From NCBI GenBank assembly GCA_947628435.1, contig CANQZW010000001.1:76013-134916 (forward strand): a DNA stretch of 58,904 nt, read 5' to 3'. Source of the DNA: an uncultured Bacilli bacterium. Its GTDB lineage: Bacteria; Bacillota_I; Bacilli_A; RF39; UBA660. The stretch's first letter is position 1; every line of letters starts with the position of its first letter. Positions 17,362 through 27,392 of this stretch are shown here, piece after piece. The notes beneath the pieces were generated by a model. That model was not told the DNA's origin. It saw nothing but the letters and a program-made list of their open reading frames with translations, and did no database searches. The translations under genes and the position numbers were made by a program.

Positions 17362-18283
17362 ATGTATCTTCATCCTCTTTTCTATCAAGTTGCTTAATAC
17401 CAATTATAATATTAATTATATCATTTACGAAAGTAAAATCTAAATTACCACTCTCAATTTGATCATTAATATTAGTAAGTAAATTTGTTAAATCTAAAAA
17501 TTCCGCCGTACTTGATAAATCATTTACGTCATTATTAAAAAATTTTTTAATCTTATCATTTAAAACACCATGTTCATAATTTATATTAAAATCAGCACAA
17601 AATATTAAAATCATCAATATTAATATAGAATATAATTTATAATCTTTAAATTGTTTATCACCACATATTTGTTTTATTATACTATCTGGTAATTTATCTT
17701 TATTATTTAATAATTTTGTTGTAATTATTTCATCATTTTTTAACTTATCATTACTATATCCTATGTATATACCATAATAAACAATATACATAATTTGTTT
17801 ATTATAAGTATCCCCAATATCTAAAAAGGATAAGAGACGATTAGCATCATAAACTTTTGCATCATTTAACATTTGCTTTATAATAAAAATTGATCTTAGC
17901 ATAATTGCAGCTTGCATCTTAATAGAAAAATCTTTTTCCAAAGTTTTCCTTAAATCAAAAATTTTATCATAAAACCTTTGTAATGAATTACTATTACATA
18001 AATTTTTAAAATTATTTATTATGTACAATGATATTAACTGTTCAATATCGTTTTTATCATCTAATTTTGATACGTCATTTTTTAAATTATCTAAAATTAA
18101 ATTATAAAGATTTTTAGTATCTTTTAACATATTATATAATTTTTTTGTTTTTTGATTAACATCACTTTCTTTTACTTGACTATAAAAATTATTATAATCA
18201 AGGATTGCTTTTGCCAAAAAATCTTTTTCTGATAATTCTTTTAAAGCATCTTTAATTAATCTATAATTTAAAAATTGATTCAT
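17348..18283 (-). CDS. Uncharacterised helical protein ahead of ftsY
   Basis: 311 residues, Asn/Asp/Lys/Leu-rich, probably all-helical. One hydrophobic stretch (YKLYSILILMILIFCADF) near residue 220 might be a buried helix or membrane segment. I recognise no family. It starts with ATG after GGTTGGTGAG and overlaps ftsY by 14 bases, so it is the first gene of the SRP operon. In many Firmicutes smc lies here; this protein is too short and lacks the SMC P-loop and hinge. Function unknown. Confidence 0.82.
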   Translation of the reverse strand: MNQFLNYRLIKDALKELSEKDFLAKAILDYNNFYSQVKESDVNQKTKKLYNMLKDTKNLYNLILDNLKNDVSKLDDKNDIEQLISLYIINNFKNLCNSNSLQRFYDKIFDLRKTLEKDFSIKMQAAIMLRSIFIIKQMLNDAKVYDANRLLSFLDIGDTYNKQIMYIVYYGIYIGYSNDKLKNDEIITTKLLNNKDKLPDSIIKQICGDKQFKDYKLYSILILMILIFCADFNINYEHGVLNDKIKKFFNNDVNDLSSTAEFLDLTNLLTNINDQIESGNLDFTFVNDIINIIIGIKQLDRKEDEDTYGNI

Positions 18284-18319
18284 ATTTGCTCACCAACCAG
18301 TTAATATTATATCAAACAA

Positions 18320-18348
18320 TAGACAAAAGTTCAAAAAAATAGTATAAT
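18320..18348 (+). promoter_or_regulatory. Sigma-A promoter of the RNase J gene
   Basis: TAGACA (18320-18325), a 17-base spacer, and a perfect TATAAT (18343-18348), 56 bases before the start codon. Confidence 0.7.
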
Positions 18349-18404
18349 CTTTTCGTTAATTCTTTTTTGATTATTAACTATATAGAAAGGAGTTATAAAT
18401 ATAA

Positions 18405-20084
18405 ATGAAAATTTTTAATACTAATCGTGCAGAAACATTAGTAGTAGCATTAGGCGGTTTAGGTGAAGTCGGTAAAAATATGTATGTAATAATGCACGAT
18501 GATGAAATAATTATTATTGATGCAGGAGTAATGTTTCCTAAAGATGAATTAATGGGTATTGACTATGTGATTCCAGATTTTTCTTTTCTTAAAAAAAACG
18601 AAGATAAAATAAAAGCACTTTTTATAACCCATGGCCATGAAGATCATATTGGTGGTATTACGTTTTTATTACAAACGGTAAACATACCATTTATATATGC
18701 TCCAAACCAAGCTTGTGGTTTAATAAAAAGAAAGTTAGTAGATAGAAATATAAGTTATGATAATTTAAAAACTTATAATGAAAATACAAAAGTAAAATTT
18801 AAATATTTTACCGTTGAATTTTTTGCAACTACTCACTCGATACCGGATTCACATGGTATTATAATTAGTACCCCAAATGGAAAAATAGTTGAAACAGGAG
18901 ATTTTAAATTTGATTTAACACCAATTGGACCTATGAGTAACATTCATAAAATGTCAGATACAGGAAAATCTGGTGTAAGATTACTAATGAGTGAATCAAC
19001 TAACGCTTTATCTTCAGGATTTTCAATGAGCGAATCAAAAGTTGAAGAAGAATTACAAGAAATATTTGAGAAGAAAAAAGGAAGAATTATAGTAGCTACT
19101 TTTGCATCTAACATATATAGGTTAAAGCATATTGTTGAAACTTGTAAAAAAAATAATAGAAAAATAGCTTTATTTGGAAGAAGTATGGAAAATAATATTG
19201 AAATATCTATTGAAGGTGGTTATATAAATGATGATAAAATTTTTGTATCACCAGAAGTTGCAAACACCCTTCCTAAAGAAGAAATATGCCTACTTTGCAC
19301 TGGATCACAAGGAGAACCTTTAGCAGCTTTATCACGAATTGCAAATGGCACTCATAAACAAATAAAATTAATGCCAACTGATACTGTTATATTCTCTTCT
19401 AACCCTATTCCAGGTAATAACGCTAGTGTTGCTAAGACTATAAACCAACTATATTTACAAGGAGTTGAAGTCTTTGTAAATAATTCTGAAAATGAAATAC
19501 ATACATCAGGACATGCTAATCAAGAAGAATTAAAATTAATGATAAGATTATTAAAACCAGAATATTTCATGCCTATTCATGGTGAATATAGAATGTTAAA
19601 AGCACATCAAGATCTAGCAATAGATTGTGACATACCAAAAGAAAAAACTTTTCTACTAGAAAATGGTGACGTTCTTGCACTAAACAAAAAAGAAATTAGA
19701 AAAGTCGGAAATATAGGTGTAGATGATGTATATGTTGACGGAAATAGAATTGGTGATATAGGAAACATCGTAATTAGAGATAGAAAAATAATGGCTAATG
19801 ATGGTATATTAGTTGCAATATGTAACATTAATATGGAGACACATAAATTATTAGGTAAAATAAACATAACAACAAGAGGATTTATTTTAGTAAATGAAAA
19901 TGAGGCATTACTAAATGAAATTGAACAAGTTGCAACAAACGTAGTAAATAGTGAATTAAATAAAAGAAATGTAAATTATAGTGAATTAAAAGGACAAATA
20001 ATTAGTAATTTATTAACATTTGTTTTTGAAAAAACTGGTAGAAGACCAATTATATTACCAGTAATACTAGACATTAAAAAATAG
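18405..20084 (+). CDS. rnj: Ribonuclease J
   Basis: 559 residues, the usual length. Metallo-beta-lactamase/beta-CASP nuclease that cuts and 5'-trims mRNA and matures rRNA in bacteria without RNase E. Zinc-binding HGHEDHIGG at residues 76-84; VETGDFKFD; beta-CASP IIVATFASNIYRLKHIV; SGHANQEELKLMIRLLKP and IHGEYRML; C-terminal domain to the end. The start ATG has AGGAG upstream. It has its own promoter and faces pnp, so two central RNA-decay enzymes converge here. Only one paralogue is in the window, so J1 versus J2 is not assigned. Confidence 0.96.
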   Translation: MKIFNTNRAETLVVALGGLGEVGKNMYVIMHDDEIIIIDAGVMFPKDELMGIDYVIPDFSFLKKNEDKIKALFITHGHEDHIGGITFLLQTVNIPFIYAPNQACGLIKRKLVDRNISYDNLKTYNENTKVKFKYFTVEFFATTHSIPDSHGIIISTPNGKIVETGDFKFDLTPIGPMSNIHKMSDTGKSGVRLLMSESTNALSSGFSMSESKVEEELQEIFEKKKGRIIVATFASNIYRLKHIVETCKKNNRKIALFGRSMENNIEISIEGGYINDDKIFVSPEVANTLPKEEICLLCTGSQGEPLAALSRIANGTHKQIKLMPTDTVIFSSNPIPGNNASVAKTINQLYLQGVEVFVNNSENEIHTSGHANQEELKLMIRLLKPEYFMPIHGEYRMLKAHQDLAIDCDIPKEKTFLLENGDVLALNKKEIRKVGNIGVDDVYVDGNRIGDIGNIVIRDRKIMANDGILVAICNINMETHKLLGKINITTRGFILVNENEALLNEIEQVATNVVNSELNKRNVNYSELKGQIISNLLTFVFEKTGRRPIILPVILDIKK

Positions 20085-20118
20085 GAATTTTTTATTAATT
20101 CCTATTTTTTTATAAAAA
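20079..20118. terminator. Bidirectional terminator between RNase J and pnp
   Basis: AAAAATAGGAATT pairs with AATTCCTATTTTT; the arms include the rnj stop codon and T runs follow on either strand. Confidence 0.8.
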
Positions 20119-20121
20119 TTA

Positions 20122-22299
20122 TTATTCTGATTTACGGTCTTTTTTATTTTCATCATTTATTTTGTCTTTAACTAAAACATCTTTTCTTGATAAATTAAGT
20201 TTACCATTTTTAAATCCCGTAGCTTTTACAATTATTTCATCGCCTTCTTTTACTACGTCAGATGTTTTTACAACCCTTTTATCTGATAATTGGGAAATAT
20301 GTACTAATCCCTCGCAACCTTCCCATAATTCAACAAAGCAGCCTAATTCATCAATTACTTTTACTACACGTCCGGTATATATTTTACCAATTTCTACTTC
20401 TTTTACAACGTTTTTAATCATTTGGGCAGTACGATCAATTATATCTTGATTAGTATGATAGATTATTACTTTTCCATCCTCTTGAATATCTACTTTAACA
20501 GCGTTAATATCAGTTACGGTTTGTACGTTTGAAGATTCAAGAATTATCTTTGTAATCATTTCTCCACCCTTACCAATAACATCTTTTATTTTTAATGGGT
20601 CTATTTCAAATGTCATCGTTTTAGGTGCATACTTACTTACCTCTTTTCTTGGTTCTTTAATTTGTTTTGTTATTGTCTTTAATATTTCCATTCTAGCTTT
20701 TTTAGCTTGAGCTAGTGCTTCTTTTAAAATATTTTTAGTAATACCTTTAATTTTAATATCCATTTGCAGTGCACAAATACCATCTTTAGTACCTGCTACT
20801 TTAAAATCCATATCACCTAAATGATCTTCCATACCTTGAATATCAGTTAAAATTGTATAATCATCATTATCAGTTATAAGTCCCATTGCAATACCTGCAA
20901 CTGGAGATTTAATTGGAACACCAGCAGCCATAAGAGCCATGCAACCTGCACAAATAGATGCTTGCGATGAAGACCCATTTGATTCTAATATTTCTGATAC
21001 AACCCTTATTGTATAAGGAAATTCATCTTCTGAAGGAATAACCTGTAATAATGCTCTTTCTCCTAAAGCACCGTGACCTATTTCACGACGACCTGGAGCT
21101 CCATACCTTCCTGTTTCACCAACAGAAAATTGTGGGAAATTATAATGCAACATAAATCTTTTTTCATCTTCTGGTGATAACCCATCTATTATTTGATGTT
21201 CTCCTAAAGCTCCTAGTGTTACTACCGATAAACTTTGAGTTTCACCACGAGTAAACAAAGCAGAACCATGGGCTCTAGGAAGTAAGTCTATATCAGTTGA
21301 AAGAGGTCTTATTTCAGTCATTTTTCTTCCATCTGCTCTTTTCTTTTCCTTAACAACTATTTTCCTAAACACTTCATATTCAACTTTTTCTAAACATAAT
21401 TTAACCTTAGTTATTAACTCATTAAGTTCATCTTTATCTAACGATTCATTTTCATACTCAAATTTTGCTACTACATCTTCTTTTATCTTATCAATCGCAG
21501 CATATTTTTCTATCTTATCTTTAATACGCATTGCACCATCTAATGGTTCTTTAGCAAGAGCATAAATTTCATCTTTAAGTTCATCTGTTATTTCAAGAAC
21601 CTCATAATCCATTTTCTCTTGTCCAACTTCTTTTATTATTTTTTCCTCAAACTTAATAAGTTCTTTTACCGCATCATGTCCAAACATTAAAGCATCTAAC
21701 ATATCATCTTCAGATACTTCTTTTGCACCTGCCTCAACCATATTTATAGCATCAATTGTTCCTGCAACAGTTAAGTCTATATCACTTTCTTCTGCCTCAC
21801 TTACGGTAGGATTAATAATAAATTTACCATTAACCCTTCCTACTTTAACTCCCGCAATAGGACCATCAAACGGAATCTTACTAATTGATGTTGCCAAACT
21901 AGATCCAAGCATTGCAGTTAATTCTGGAGAATTATCAGGGTCAACTGATAATACGGTATTTACGATTTGAACTTCATTTCTAAAATTTTCTGGAAATAAA
22001 GGTCTCATAGGCCTATCTATCATTCTGGCTGCCAAAGTTGCAGCATCTGTTGGTCTTCCCTCCCTTTTAATAAATCCACCTGGTATTTTACCTACTGAAT
22101 ATAATTTTTCTTGATACAAAACCATAAGTGGGAAAAAATCAGATAATATATTAGCAGTTTTACTAACGCATACCGTAGATAAAACAACCGTATCACCATA
22201 TCTTACAAGTACTGCACCATGAGCTTGTTTAGCTAATTCACCTACTTCTACCGTTAAATTCCTTCCTTTAAATTCTGTTTGAAATATTCTTTTTTCCAT
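20122..22299 (-). CDS. pnp: Polynucleotide phosphorylase
   Basis: 725 residues. Two RNase PH domains (N-terminal [14 protein letters not shown] and [13 protein letters not shown]; second with [15 protein letters not shown] and [15 protein letters not shown]) flank an alpha domain. These are followed by a KH domain ([16 protein letters not shown]) and an S1 domain ([19 protein letters not shown], then [12 protein letters not shown]). It degrades RNA 3' to 5' using phosphate. Start ATG follows GGAG. It lies downstream of rpsO with a hairpin between them, as in many bacteria. Confidence 0.97.
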   Translation of the reverse strand: MEKRIFQTEFKGRNLTVEVGELAKQAHGAVLVRYGDTVVLSTVCVSKTANILSDFFPLMVLYQEKLYSVGKIPGGFIKREGRPTDAATLAARMIDRPMRPLFPENFRNEVQIVNTVLSVDPDNSPELTAMLGSSLATSISKIPFDGPIAGVKVGRVNGKFIINPTVSEAEESDIDLTVAGTIDAINMVEAGAKEVSEDDMLDALMFGHDAVKELIKFEEKIIKEVGQEKMDYEVLEITDELKDEIYALAKEPLDGAMRIKDKIEKYAAIDKIKEDVVAKFEYENESLDKDELNELITKVKLCLEKVEYEVFRKIVVKEKKRADGRKMTEIRPLSTDIDLLPRAHGSALFTRGETQSLSVVTLGALGEHQIIDGLSPEDEKRFMLHYNFPQFSVGETGRYGAPGRREIGHGALGERALLQVIPSEDEFPYTIRVVSEILESNGSSSQASICAGCMALMAAGVPIKSPVAGIAMGLITDNDDYTILTDIQGMEDHLGDMDFKVAGTKDGICALQMDIKIKGITKNILKEALAQAKKARMEILKTITKQIKEPRKEVSKYAPKTMTFEIDPLKIKDVIGKGGEMITKIILESSNVQTVTDINAVKVDIQEDGKVIIYHTNQDIIDRTAQMIKNVVKEVEIGKIYTGRVVKVIDELGCFVELWEGCEGLVHISQLSDKRVVKTSDVVKEGDEIIVKATGFKNGKLNLSRKDVLVKDKINDENKKDRKSE

Positions 22300-22320
22300 T
22301 ATTACATCTCCTTTTTATAT

Positions 22321-22346
22321 AAAAAGACACCCAAAAAAGAGTGCCT
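22321..22346 (-). terminator. Hairpin between rpsO and pnp
   Basis: On the minus strand AGGCAC pairs with GTGTCT around an 11-base spacer, followed by TTTTT. It may terminate part of the rpsO transcripts or be a processing site ahead of pnp. Confidence 0.55.
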
Positions 22347-22356
22347 ACTTTTATTA

Positions 22357-22623
22357 TTACTTTCTTAATCCTAAACTCTTAATTAACACACGATATCTAT
22401 TAATATCAGTATTTTTAAGATAGTTTAATAAGTTACGTCTTTTACCAACCTTCATTAATAATCCTCTTTTAGAATGAAAATCGTGAATATTAACTTTTAA
22501 ATGTTCAGTTAAAACGTTAATTTCTTCTGTAAGTACAGCAATCTGAACCTCTGGAGAACCAGTATCACCTTCATGAGTTGCATACTTCTTAATTATAGCT
22601 TGTTTAACTTCCTTTTTTAACAT
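22357..22623 (-). CDS. rpsO: 30S ribosomal protein S15
   Basis: 88 residues, exact S15 length. Conserved [38 protein letters not shown] and [19 protein letters not shown] are all visible. It binds 16S rRNA at the 620-760 three-way junction early in small-subunit assembly. The start ATG follows AAGGAGG. A structured leader that resembles the S15 target lies just upstream. Confidence 0.97.
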   Translation of the reverse strand: MLKKEVKQAIIKKYATHEGDTGSPEVQIAVLTEEINVLTEHLKVNIHDFHSKRGLLMKVGKRRNLLNYLKNTDINRYRVLIKSLGLRK

Positions 22624-22644
22624 GTTTATTCCTCCTTATTTAAA

Positions 22645-22705
22645 ATATTCGCCTTACCTAAGAATATGGTTAGGAGTACTTTCCAATACCTGAGATAAGG
22701 TAACA
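22645..22705 (-). promoter_or_regulatory. Candidate S15 autoregulatory leader (three-way junction)
   Basis: The minus-strand leader can fold into a closing stem CCTTA/TAAGG (22696-22700 with 22652-22656) enclosing two arms: GGTA/TAC-CC (within 22673-22690) and CCTAA/TTAGG (22670-22674 with 22657-22661). A three-way junction of this kind in front of rpsO is how S15 represses its own translation in Gram-positive bacteria. Folding by eye only. Confidence 0.45.
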
Positions 22706-22891
22706 ATAATAATATACACTTATTTTGCTAAATATGCAAGATTTTTTGAGATTTTTTATTATTTATTACTTTCTTATGTTGTTTTAACATCATAATCTAT
22801 TTAATAATTAAACTTAATTTCTTTTGTTTAGTTTAATTTATAAAAAGACAACTACTTAATATTAATACGATATAATTAGTTTAAAAGCTTA

Positions 22892-23743
22892 TTATATAAG
22901 CATCTTATATGGTTTCATTTTAGAACTATCTTTATCATAAATTTTATAAATTGCAATTACCTTATTATTATAAATAAATGTTACGTAATTTTTATTATAA
23001 ATATTATCTATTAAACCACCATTTTTAATTATATTATATAATTTATCATCTATCGTAATACTGTTTTCATCTTTTAAAACATCAGTTATAGATAATATTT
23101 TATAATTACCATTTTTTATCTCATCTAACGTATATGATTCATTTATATTAAAATTTCCTTGTTTAATACGTACTAAATCGCTCATAGATCCTATTACATT
23201 AAGTTTATCATTAATATCTTTTATTAAACTTCTTATGTAAGTTCCCTTAGAAACTGTTACTTTAAAACTATACTTATCATAAGAAAAGTCTAACAACTCT
23301 ATTTTATAGATAGTAACTTTTCTTTTTGGTAATATAACCGTTTTTTTATCTCTTGCATATTCATATAGTTTTTTTCCATTTATTTTAACGGCACTATAAA
23401 TAGGAACCTCTTGATCATACGTACCAACAAAAGAATTTAAAACATCTATTAATTTATCTTTATCTAAATATTCTTTTTTTTGTTTTAAAATTTTACCATC
23501 AGTATCTAAAGTATCTGTTAAAATACCAAGTTTTACCGTTGCTATATATTCTTTATTAGTACTTGTTAAAACATCTACCAACTTAGTAGCTTTACCAATA
23601 CATAAAACAAGCAGTCCACTTGCAATTGGATCAAGAGTTCCCGTATGTCCTATTTTTTTAGTTTTAAATACTTTACACAAACAATTAACAACATCTCTAC
23701 TTGTAATTTTTTTTGGTTTATTAACAATTATTATTCCATTCAT
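22892..23743 (-). CDS. truB: tRNA pseudouridine-55 synthase TruB
   Basis: 283 residues. Makes pseudouridine 55 in the T-loop of tRNAs. The catalytic Asp is Asp38 in GHTGTLDPIASGLL; VPIYSAVKINGKKLYEYAR and SKGTYIRSLIKDI are the other family blocks. The C-terminal region is short, as in many Firmicutes. It is separated from the rbfA operon by the coiled-coil and kinase genes, and ribF, often its neighbour, is absent. The region 22706-22891 between truB and rpsO holds nothing I recognise. Confidence 0.95.
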   Translation of the reverse strand: MNGIIIVNKPKKITSRDVVNCLCKVFKTKKIGHTGTLDPIASGLLVLCIGKATKLVDVLTSTNKEYIATVKLGILTDTLDTDGKILKQKKEYLDKDKLIDVLNSFVGTYDQEVPIYSAVKINGKKLYEYARDKKTVILPKRKVTIYKIELLDFSYDKYSFKVTVSKGTYIRSLIKDINDKLNVIGSMSDLVRIKQGNFNINESYTLDEIKNGNYKILSITDVLKDENSITIDDKLYNIIKNGGLIDNIYNKNYVTFIYNNKVIAIYKIYDKDSSKMKPYKMLI

Positions 23744-23771
23744 TGTATCACCACATATATTTTAACATAAA

Positions 23772-23797
23772 AAAGAAAGTATTAACTACTTTCTTTT
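23772..23797 (-). terminator. Terminator of the coiled-coil gene
   Basis: AAAGAAAGTA pairs with TACTTTCTTT; a T run follows on the minus strand. The stop codon is within the hairpin. Confidence 0.7.
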
Positions 23798-25783
23798 TAA
23801 ATATCTACTTGGTCTAATAATATTACTTTCTTCGCTATCAAAATATTTAATTACGTTATCTACTTCAAATTCCCCGTTATCATTATTCATATGATAAGGA
23901 ATTCCATTATTATTTCTACGATAATCATTAATAATGTTAATTTCTTCATAATATCCAAGATATTCATTTGGTTCTAAAACATCTTTTACACTCTCTAAGT
24001 AATCAAATGAATCAGTAACATCATCTTCATTATAAATACCAGACGAAATTAACTCTAAGTATTGATCTAGTATATTAATAACACGCTTTTTACTTTCGAT
24101 AATTGTTTCATCATTTAACTTTTTATTTAAACCTTTTCTTAATATTTTAGAGATTTTTTTAATAGCTCTTGATTCATACAAATTACCATATTTATTTAAA
24201 TTAATACTATCAGATTGATATATTTTGCACTTTTCATTTGCTAATCTATTTCTTGAGCAGAATAATCTTACTCCTCCTATTATATCTGAATCTGAAATTC
24301 TTTTTTCATACTTTTTAATTTTATCTTTAAGAATTGATCTTTTTTGTTCATCAGTTTCTTCTTCTAATAGATGCTGGTTCTTTGCTATCATCTTTTTATT
24401 AAAGTTTTTAGCAATTTTAGTTCCCGCAACAAAAGTAACAATACCACCTAAAGCCTCTTTTATTCTAGTAGATAAACTATACTTTTTAAAATCTTTTGCT
24501 GTTAGTTTATTTTGATACTCATCTTGAACAAAATTATTATAAGTTGTTAAAACGTTATTATACTTTTCTTCAATTGTTAATTCTTCAATATTATCTTGCT
24601 TTTTATTAATATAATCATCAGGTAAATATTGATATCTATCTTTTAATTCTAACATTTTTTCTTCTTCTGGTTTAAAATCATTTGCTAAGTCATTTTCTAT
24701 TTTACTTAATAATTTTTCAAACTTAGATTGATTATTTTCCATTATTTGTTTTATTATTTCAAATAAATCATCTTTTACATATCCATCTTCTAATTCTTTA
24801 ACAGCGTTATATGCATTTTTAAAATCTATTGCTTTTTCAGTTTTTTGAGCTTGATTTACTAGGTCTTGAGCTTGTTTTTCTTGTAAACTTAAACCGCTTA
24901 TTTCTTCATTTATTTGTGCACTATTAGCTTGTAAATCATTTCTTATGTTTTCATCTTCTATTTTTTCAATCAAACTAATAGCATAATCTAATGCTTTTTT
25001 ATTCTTATTATTTTTTGCTATATCAAAATAATATTCAACTTCGCTAACTTTATTTTCTAAAGAATAATCTTCATTTGATTCTTCAGGAGTAACATTATTT
25101 TCCTTTTTAGCAACTGAATCATGTGTATTTATAATATTATTAATTTCATCAAAGAAATTTTCTACATTTAAATTTTTATTATCATTTAATAAATTTTCAA
25201 ATGCAATTTTCATATTATTTAATCTCATGATTTCTTCAATATTATTTTTCATGTTTTCTAATTCGTCATTATTAGAATTAGATAATTTATCAGTATTTAA
25301 AGCACTTGCAATTTCTTGTTTTTTATTATTTATTTCATCAATTAATTGTTCAACAGCTTTTTTTGCTAATAATATTTTTTCAAAATTATTATAACTTACT
25401 TGTTCTTTAGCTTGTTTTATAGCATTTTCCTTTTTTAAATAAGCTTCATCATAAGACATAATAAACTTATTTAATGAATCTAATTTTTTTCTTAATTCAA
25501 TTCGTTCCTCGGCAGTACAACTACTATTTGCTAATTTACGAGTAATTATTCTACATTTTCTTTTTGCAAATTCAACAGCTTTAATACCTCTTATATTTTT
25601 ATCATCACTACTAGATTTTATAACAAAATTAGCTTTTATTACAAACTTATCTAAAGTATTATTCCAATCATTTTCTATTTGGTTAATTGATTTTTCTAAT
25701 AAATCTTTAGAATCTTTTTCTAATTTTTCTATTTCGTTTTTTGTATTTTCAATTATAGATTTAAATGTGCTTTCTATATTCAT
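23786..25783 (-). CDS. Large coiled-coil protein of unknown function
   Basis: 665 residues from ATG 25781-25783, which follows a GGGGG stretch; the frame upstream has no ribosome site. Residues 1-450 are almost entirely Lys/Glu/Asn-rich helices with coiled-coil character (EIEKLEKDSKDLLEKS, EELTIEEKYNNVLTTYNNF). One small hydrophobic stretch (GGIVTFVAGTKIAKNF) near residue 470 might touch the membrane. The C-terminus ends in RPSRYLKRK. I do not recognise a family. Transcription comes from the direction of the GNAT-kinase gene but a terminator lies between. A structural or scaffolding role is the most that can be suggested. Confidence 0.82.
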   Translation of the reverse strand: MNIESTFKSIIENTKNEIEKLEKDSKDLLEKSINQIENDWNNTLDKFVIKANFVIKSSSDDKNIRGIKAVEFAKRKCRIITRKLANSSCTAEERIELRKKLDSLNKFIMSYDEAYLKKENAIKQAKEQVSYNNFEKILLAKKAVEQLIDEINNKKQEIASALNTDKLSNSNNDELENMKNNIEEIMRLNNMKIAFENLLNDNKNLNVENFFDEINNIINTHDSVAKKENNVTPEESNEDYSLENKVSEVEYYFDIAKNNKNKKALDYAISLIEKIEDENIRNDLQANSAQINEEISGLSLQEKQAQDLVNQAQKTEKAIDFKNAYNAVKELEDGYVKDDLFEIIKQIMENNQSKFEKLLSKIENDLANDFKPEEEKMLELKDRYQYLPDDYINKKQDNIEELTIEEKYNNVLTTYNNFVQDEYQNKLTAKDFKKYSLSTRIKEALGGIVTFVAGTKIAKNFNKKMIAKNQHLLEEETDEQKRSILKDKIKKYEKRISDSDIIGGVRLFCSRNRLANEKCKIYQSDSINLNKYGNLYESRAIKKISKILRKGLNKKLNDETIIESKKRVINILDQYLELISSGIYNEDDVTDSFDYLESVKDVLEPNEYLGYYEEINIINDYRRNNNGIPYHMNNDNGEFEVDNVIKYFDSEESNIIRPSRYLKRK

Positions 25784-25868
25784 TTGAAATTCCCCCTTTG
25801 TTTGAATGTCCAATATGTTATCACTATTTTTATATTTTGTCAATACCTATTTTTTTCTTTATAAATTA

Positions 25869-25896
25869 AAAAAAGCATACACTTTTTGTGCATACC
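25869..25896 (-). terminator. Terminator of the GNAT-kinase gene
   Basis: Minus strand GTATGCAC pairs with GTGTATGC (two G-T pairs) around AAAAA, followed by TTTTTTT. Confidence 0.75.
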
Positions 25897-25914
25897 TTAA
25901 ATCATTATTAATAT

Positions 25915-27273
25915 TTAACTGTTTTTTTTCAATACAACGTAACCAATAACAGCAATTACAACCATGATAAATGATAAAATTATAACACTTATTTTACCAC
26001 TTTTTTTATCTTGCTGTTCTTCTGAATCATTAGTATACATTTCATTTAAATACTGTTCATAAGAATCAGTTAAATAATATCTGTCTTTTCCCTTAAATAT
26101 ATGATCATAATAATTTTTAAAACTTACTGGCAATTTATTCTTATTTTTATTATATATTTTTTCAATTTCTGAAAAACTAGAATCATCTGGAATGTTAACA
26201 TCAATTAAAAGTTGTAAAGTAGTGATTGCAAACGCATATAAATCAGTTTTTTCACTTACAATTTTATTTAACGGATCGCGATACTTTTTAGCAACTTCAT
26301 TATTAATTACGCTATCTTTAATAACAAAAGCATCGCAATCTATTAATTTAACATTTCCATTTTTATCAAAGAAAATATTATCTGGATTAAGATCACAAAT
26401 ATATATTTTATTTTTGTGAAGTTTTTTCATTACTTTTTCTATTTCTTTTATTTTATCTATTTTTTCTTCAAAACTATAACTTTCACTTTTATTCCATAAA
26501 GCTTGTCCTTCAGGCAAATATTCCATAATATATCCAACAAATATACCATCATAATAAACTAAGTGCTTTGGTTTTATAATTTCAGGAATATCGATATTTT
26601 TAATATATTTTATCGTTTCTTCTCTATCTTTAACATACGTAAATGAAGTTGATGTAAACATTTTAAGAATTCTTCCATCTTGCGTTAAATATATATTACC
26701 AGATCTTCCAGATGCTATTTTTTTAACTAATTTTAAATCTTTATAATCCACAGAATCTGCTGGAATATCCCTGAATTTATCATTTAACATACGCATTCTA
26801 ACAGCAGAAATAACGTTAATACTTAATAGATTACCATCCTCATTAATACCCACTTCATAAAAACCAAGGGATTGATAAATCTTAAGCACATCTAAATTAT
26901 GCTCATCAACCGTAACAATAACGTTTCTAGAGCCTACCTCTCCTGCAATATATATAACCGCCTCAATTAAAAGAGCTTCCATATTTTTGTTTTTAAATTC
27001 ATCTAAAACATATACTTTATTTATTTCAACTTGAGAAACATTATTATTATTCTTAAATTCAAAGGTGGTGTATCCGATAAGCATTTTATTAGTTTGTATA
27101 ACCAAAGTTATTTTATTCCTAAAATATTCAGGAATAATATAATCATCTAAATCAAGCAAACAATCTTTTTTTATTGTTTCACTTGAAAAAGTATTGACAA
27201 TATCTGCAAAAACATCAAAATCTGTTTCTAATATCCCTAGGTTTAGATTTTCCTTTTTAACTAAATTTATCAC
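25915..27273 (-). CDS. GNAT acetyltransferase-protein kinase-membrane anchor fusion
   Basis: 452 residues from GTG 27271-27273, six bases after AGGTGG; an ATG seven codons upstream lacks a site. Residues 1-160 look like a GNAT domain (NKVYVLDEFKNKN, LDVLKIYQSLGFYEVG). Residues 185-400 are a eukaryotic-type Ser/Thr kinase: glycine loop KIASGRSGNIYL, catalytic ICDLNPDNIFF in place of HRDxKxxN, and metal-binding IDCDAF in place of DFG; ATP Lys probably in RILKMF. A C-terminal helix (ISVIILSFIMVVIAVIGYVV) anchors it with both domains in the cytoplasm. The substrate is unknown. The combination is unusual. Confidence 0.82.
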   Translation of the reverse strand: MINLVKKENLNLGILETDFDVFADIVNTFSSETIKKDCLLDLDDYIIPEYFRNKITLVIQTNKMLIGYTTFEFKNNNNVSQVEINKVYVLDEFKNKNMEALLIEAVIYIAGEVGSRNVIVTVDEHNLDVLKIYQSLGFYEVGINEDGNLLSINVISAVRMRMLNDKFRDIPADSVDYKDLKLVKKIASGRSGNIYLTQDGRILKMFTSTSFTYVKDREETIKYIKNIDIPEIIKPKHLVYYDGIFVGYIMEYLPEGQALWNKSESYSFEEKIDKIKEIEKVMKKLHKNKIYICDLNPDNIFFDKNGNVKLIDCDAFVIKDSVINNEVAKKYRDPLNKIVSEKTDLYAFAITTLQLLIDVNIPDDSSFSEIEKIYNKNKNKLPVSFKNYYDHIFKGKDRYYLTDSYEQYLNEMYTNDSEEQQDKKSGKISVIILSFIMVVIAVIGYVVLKKNS

Positions 27274-27352
27274 TATATACCACCTACCTATCATTAATAT
27301 AATTATACATTGTTTTTAATCATATTTCTACAAAAAATACACGTTTTAATAA

Positions 27353-27392
27353 AAAAAAGAAATAAATTTCAAATTATTCATTTATTTCTTTT
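27353..27392 (-). terminator. Terminator of the rimP-rbfA operon
   Basis: AAGAAATAAAT pairs with ATTTATTTCTT across a 12-base loop; TTTTTTTT follows on the minus strand. The rbfA stop codon sits inside. Confidence 0.7.
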
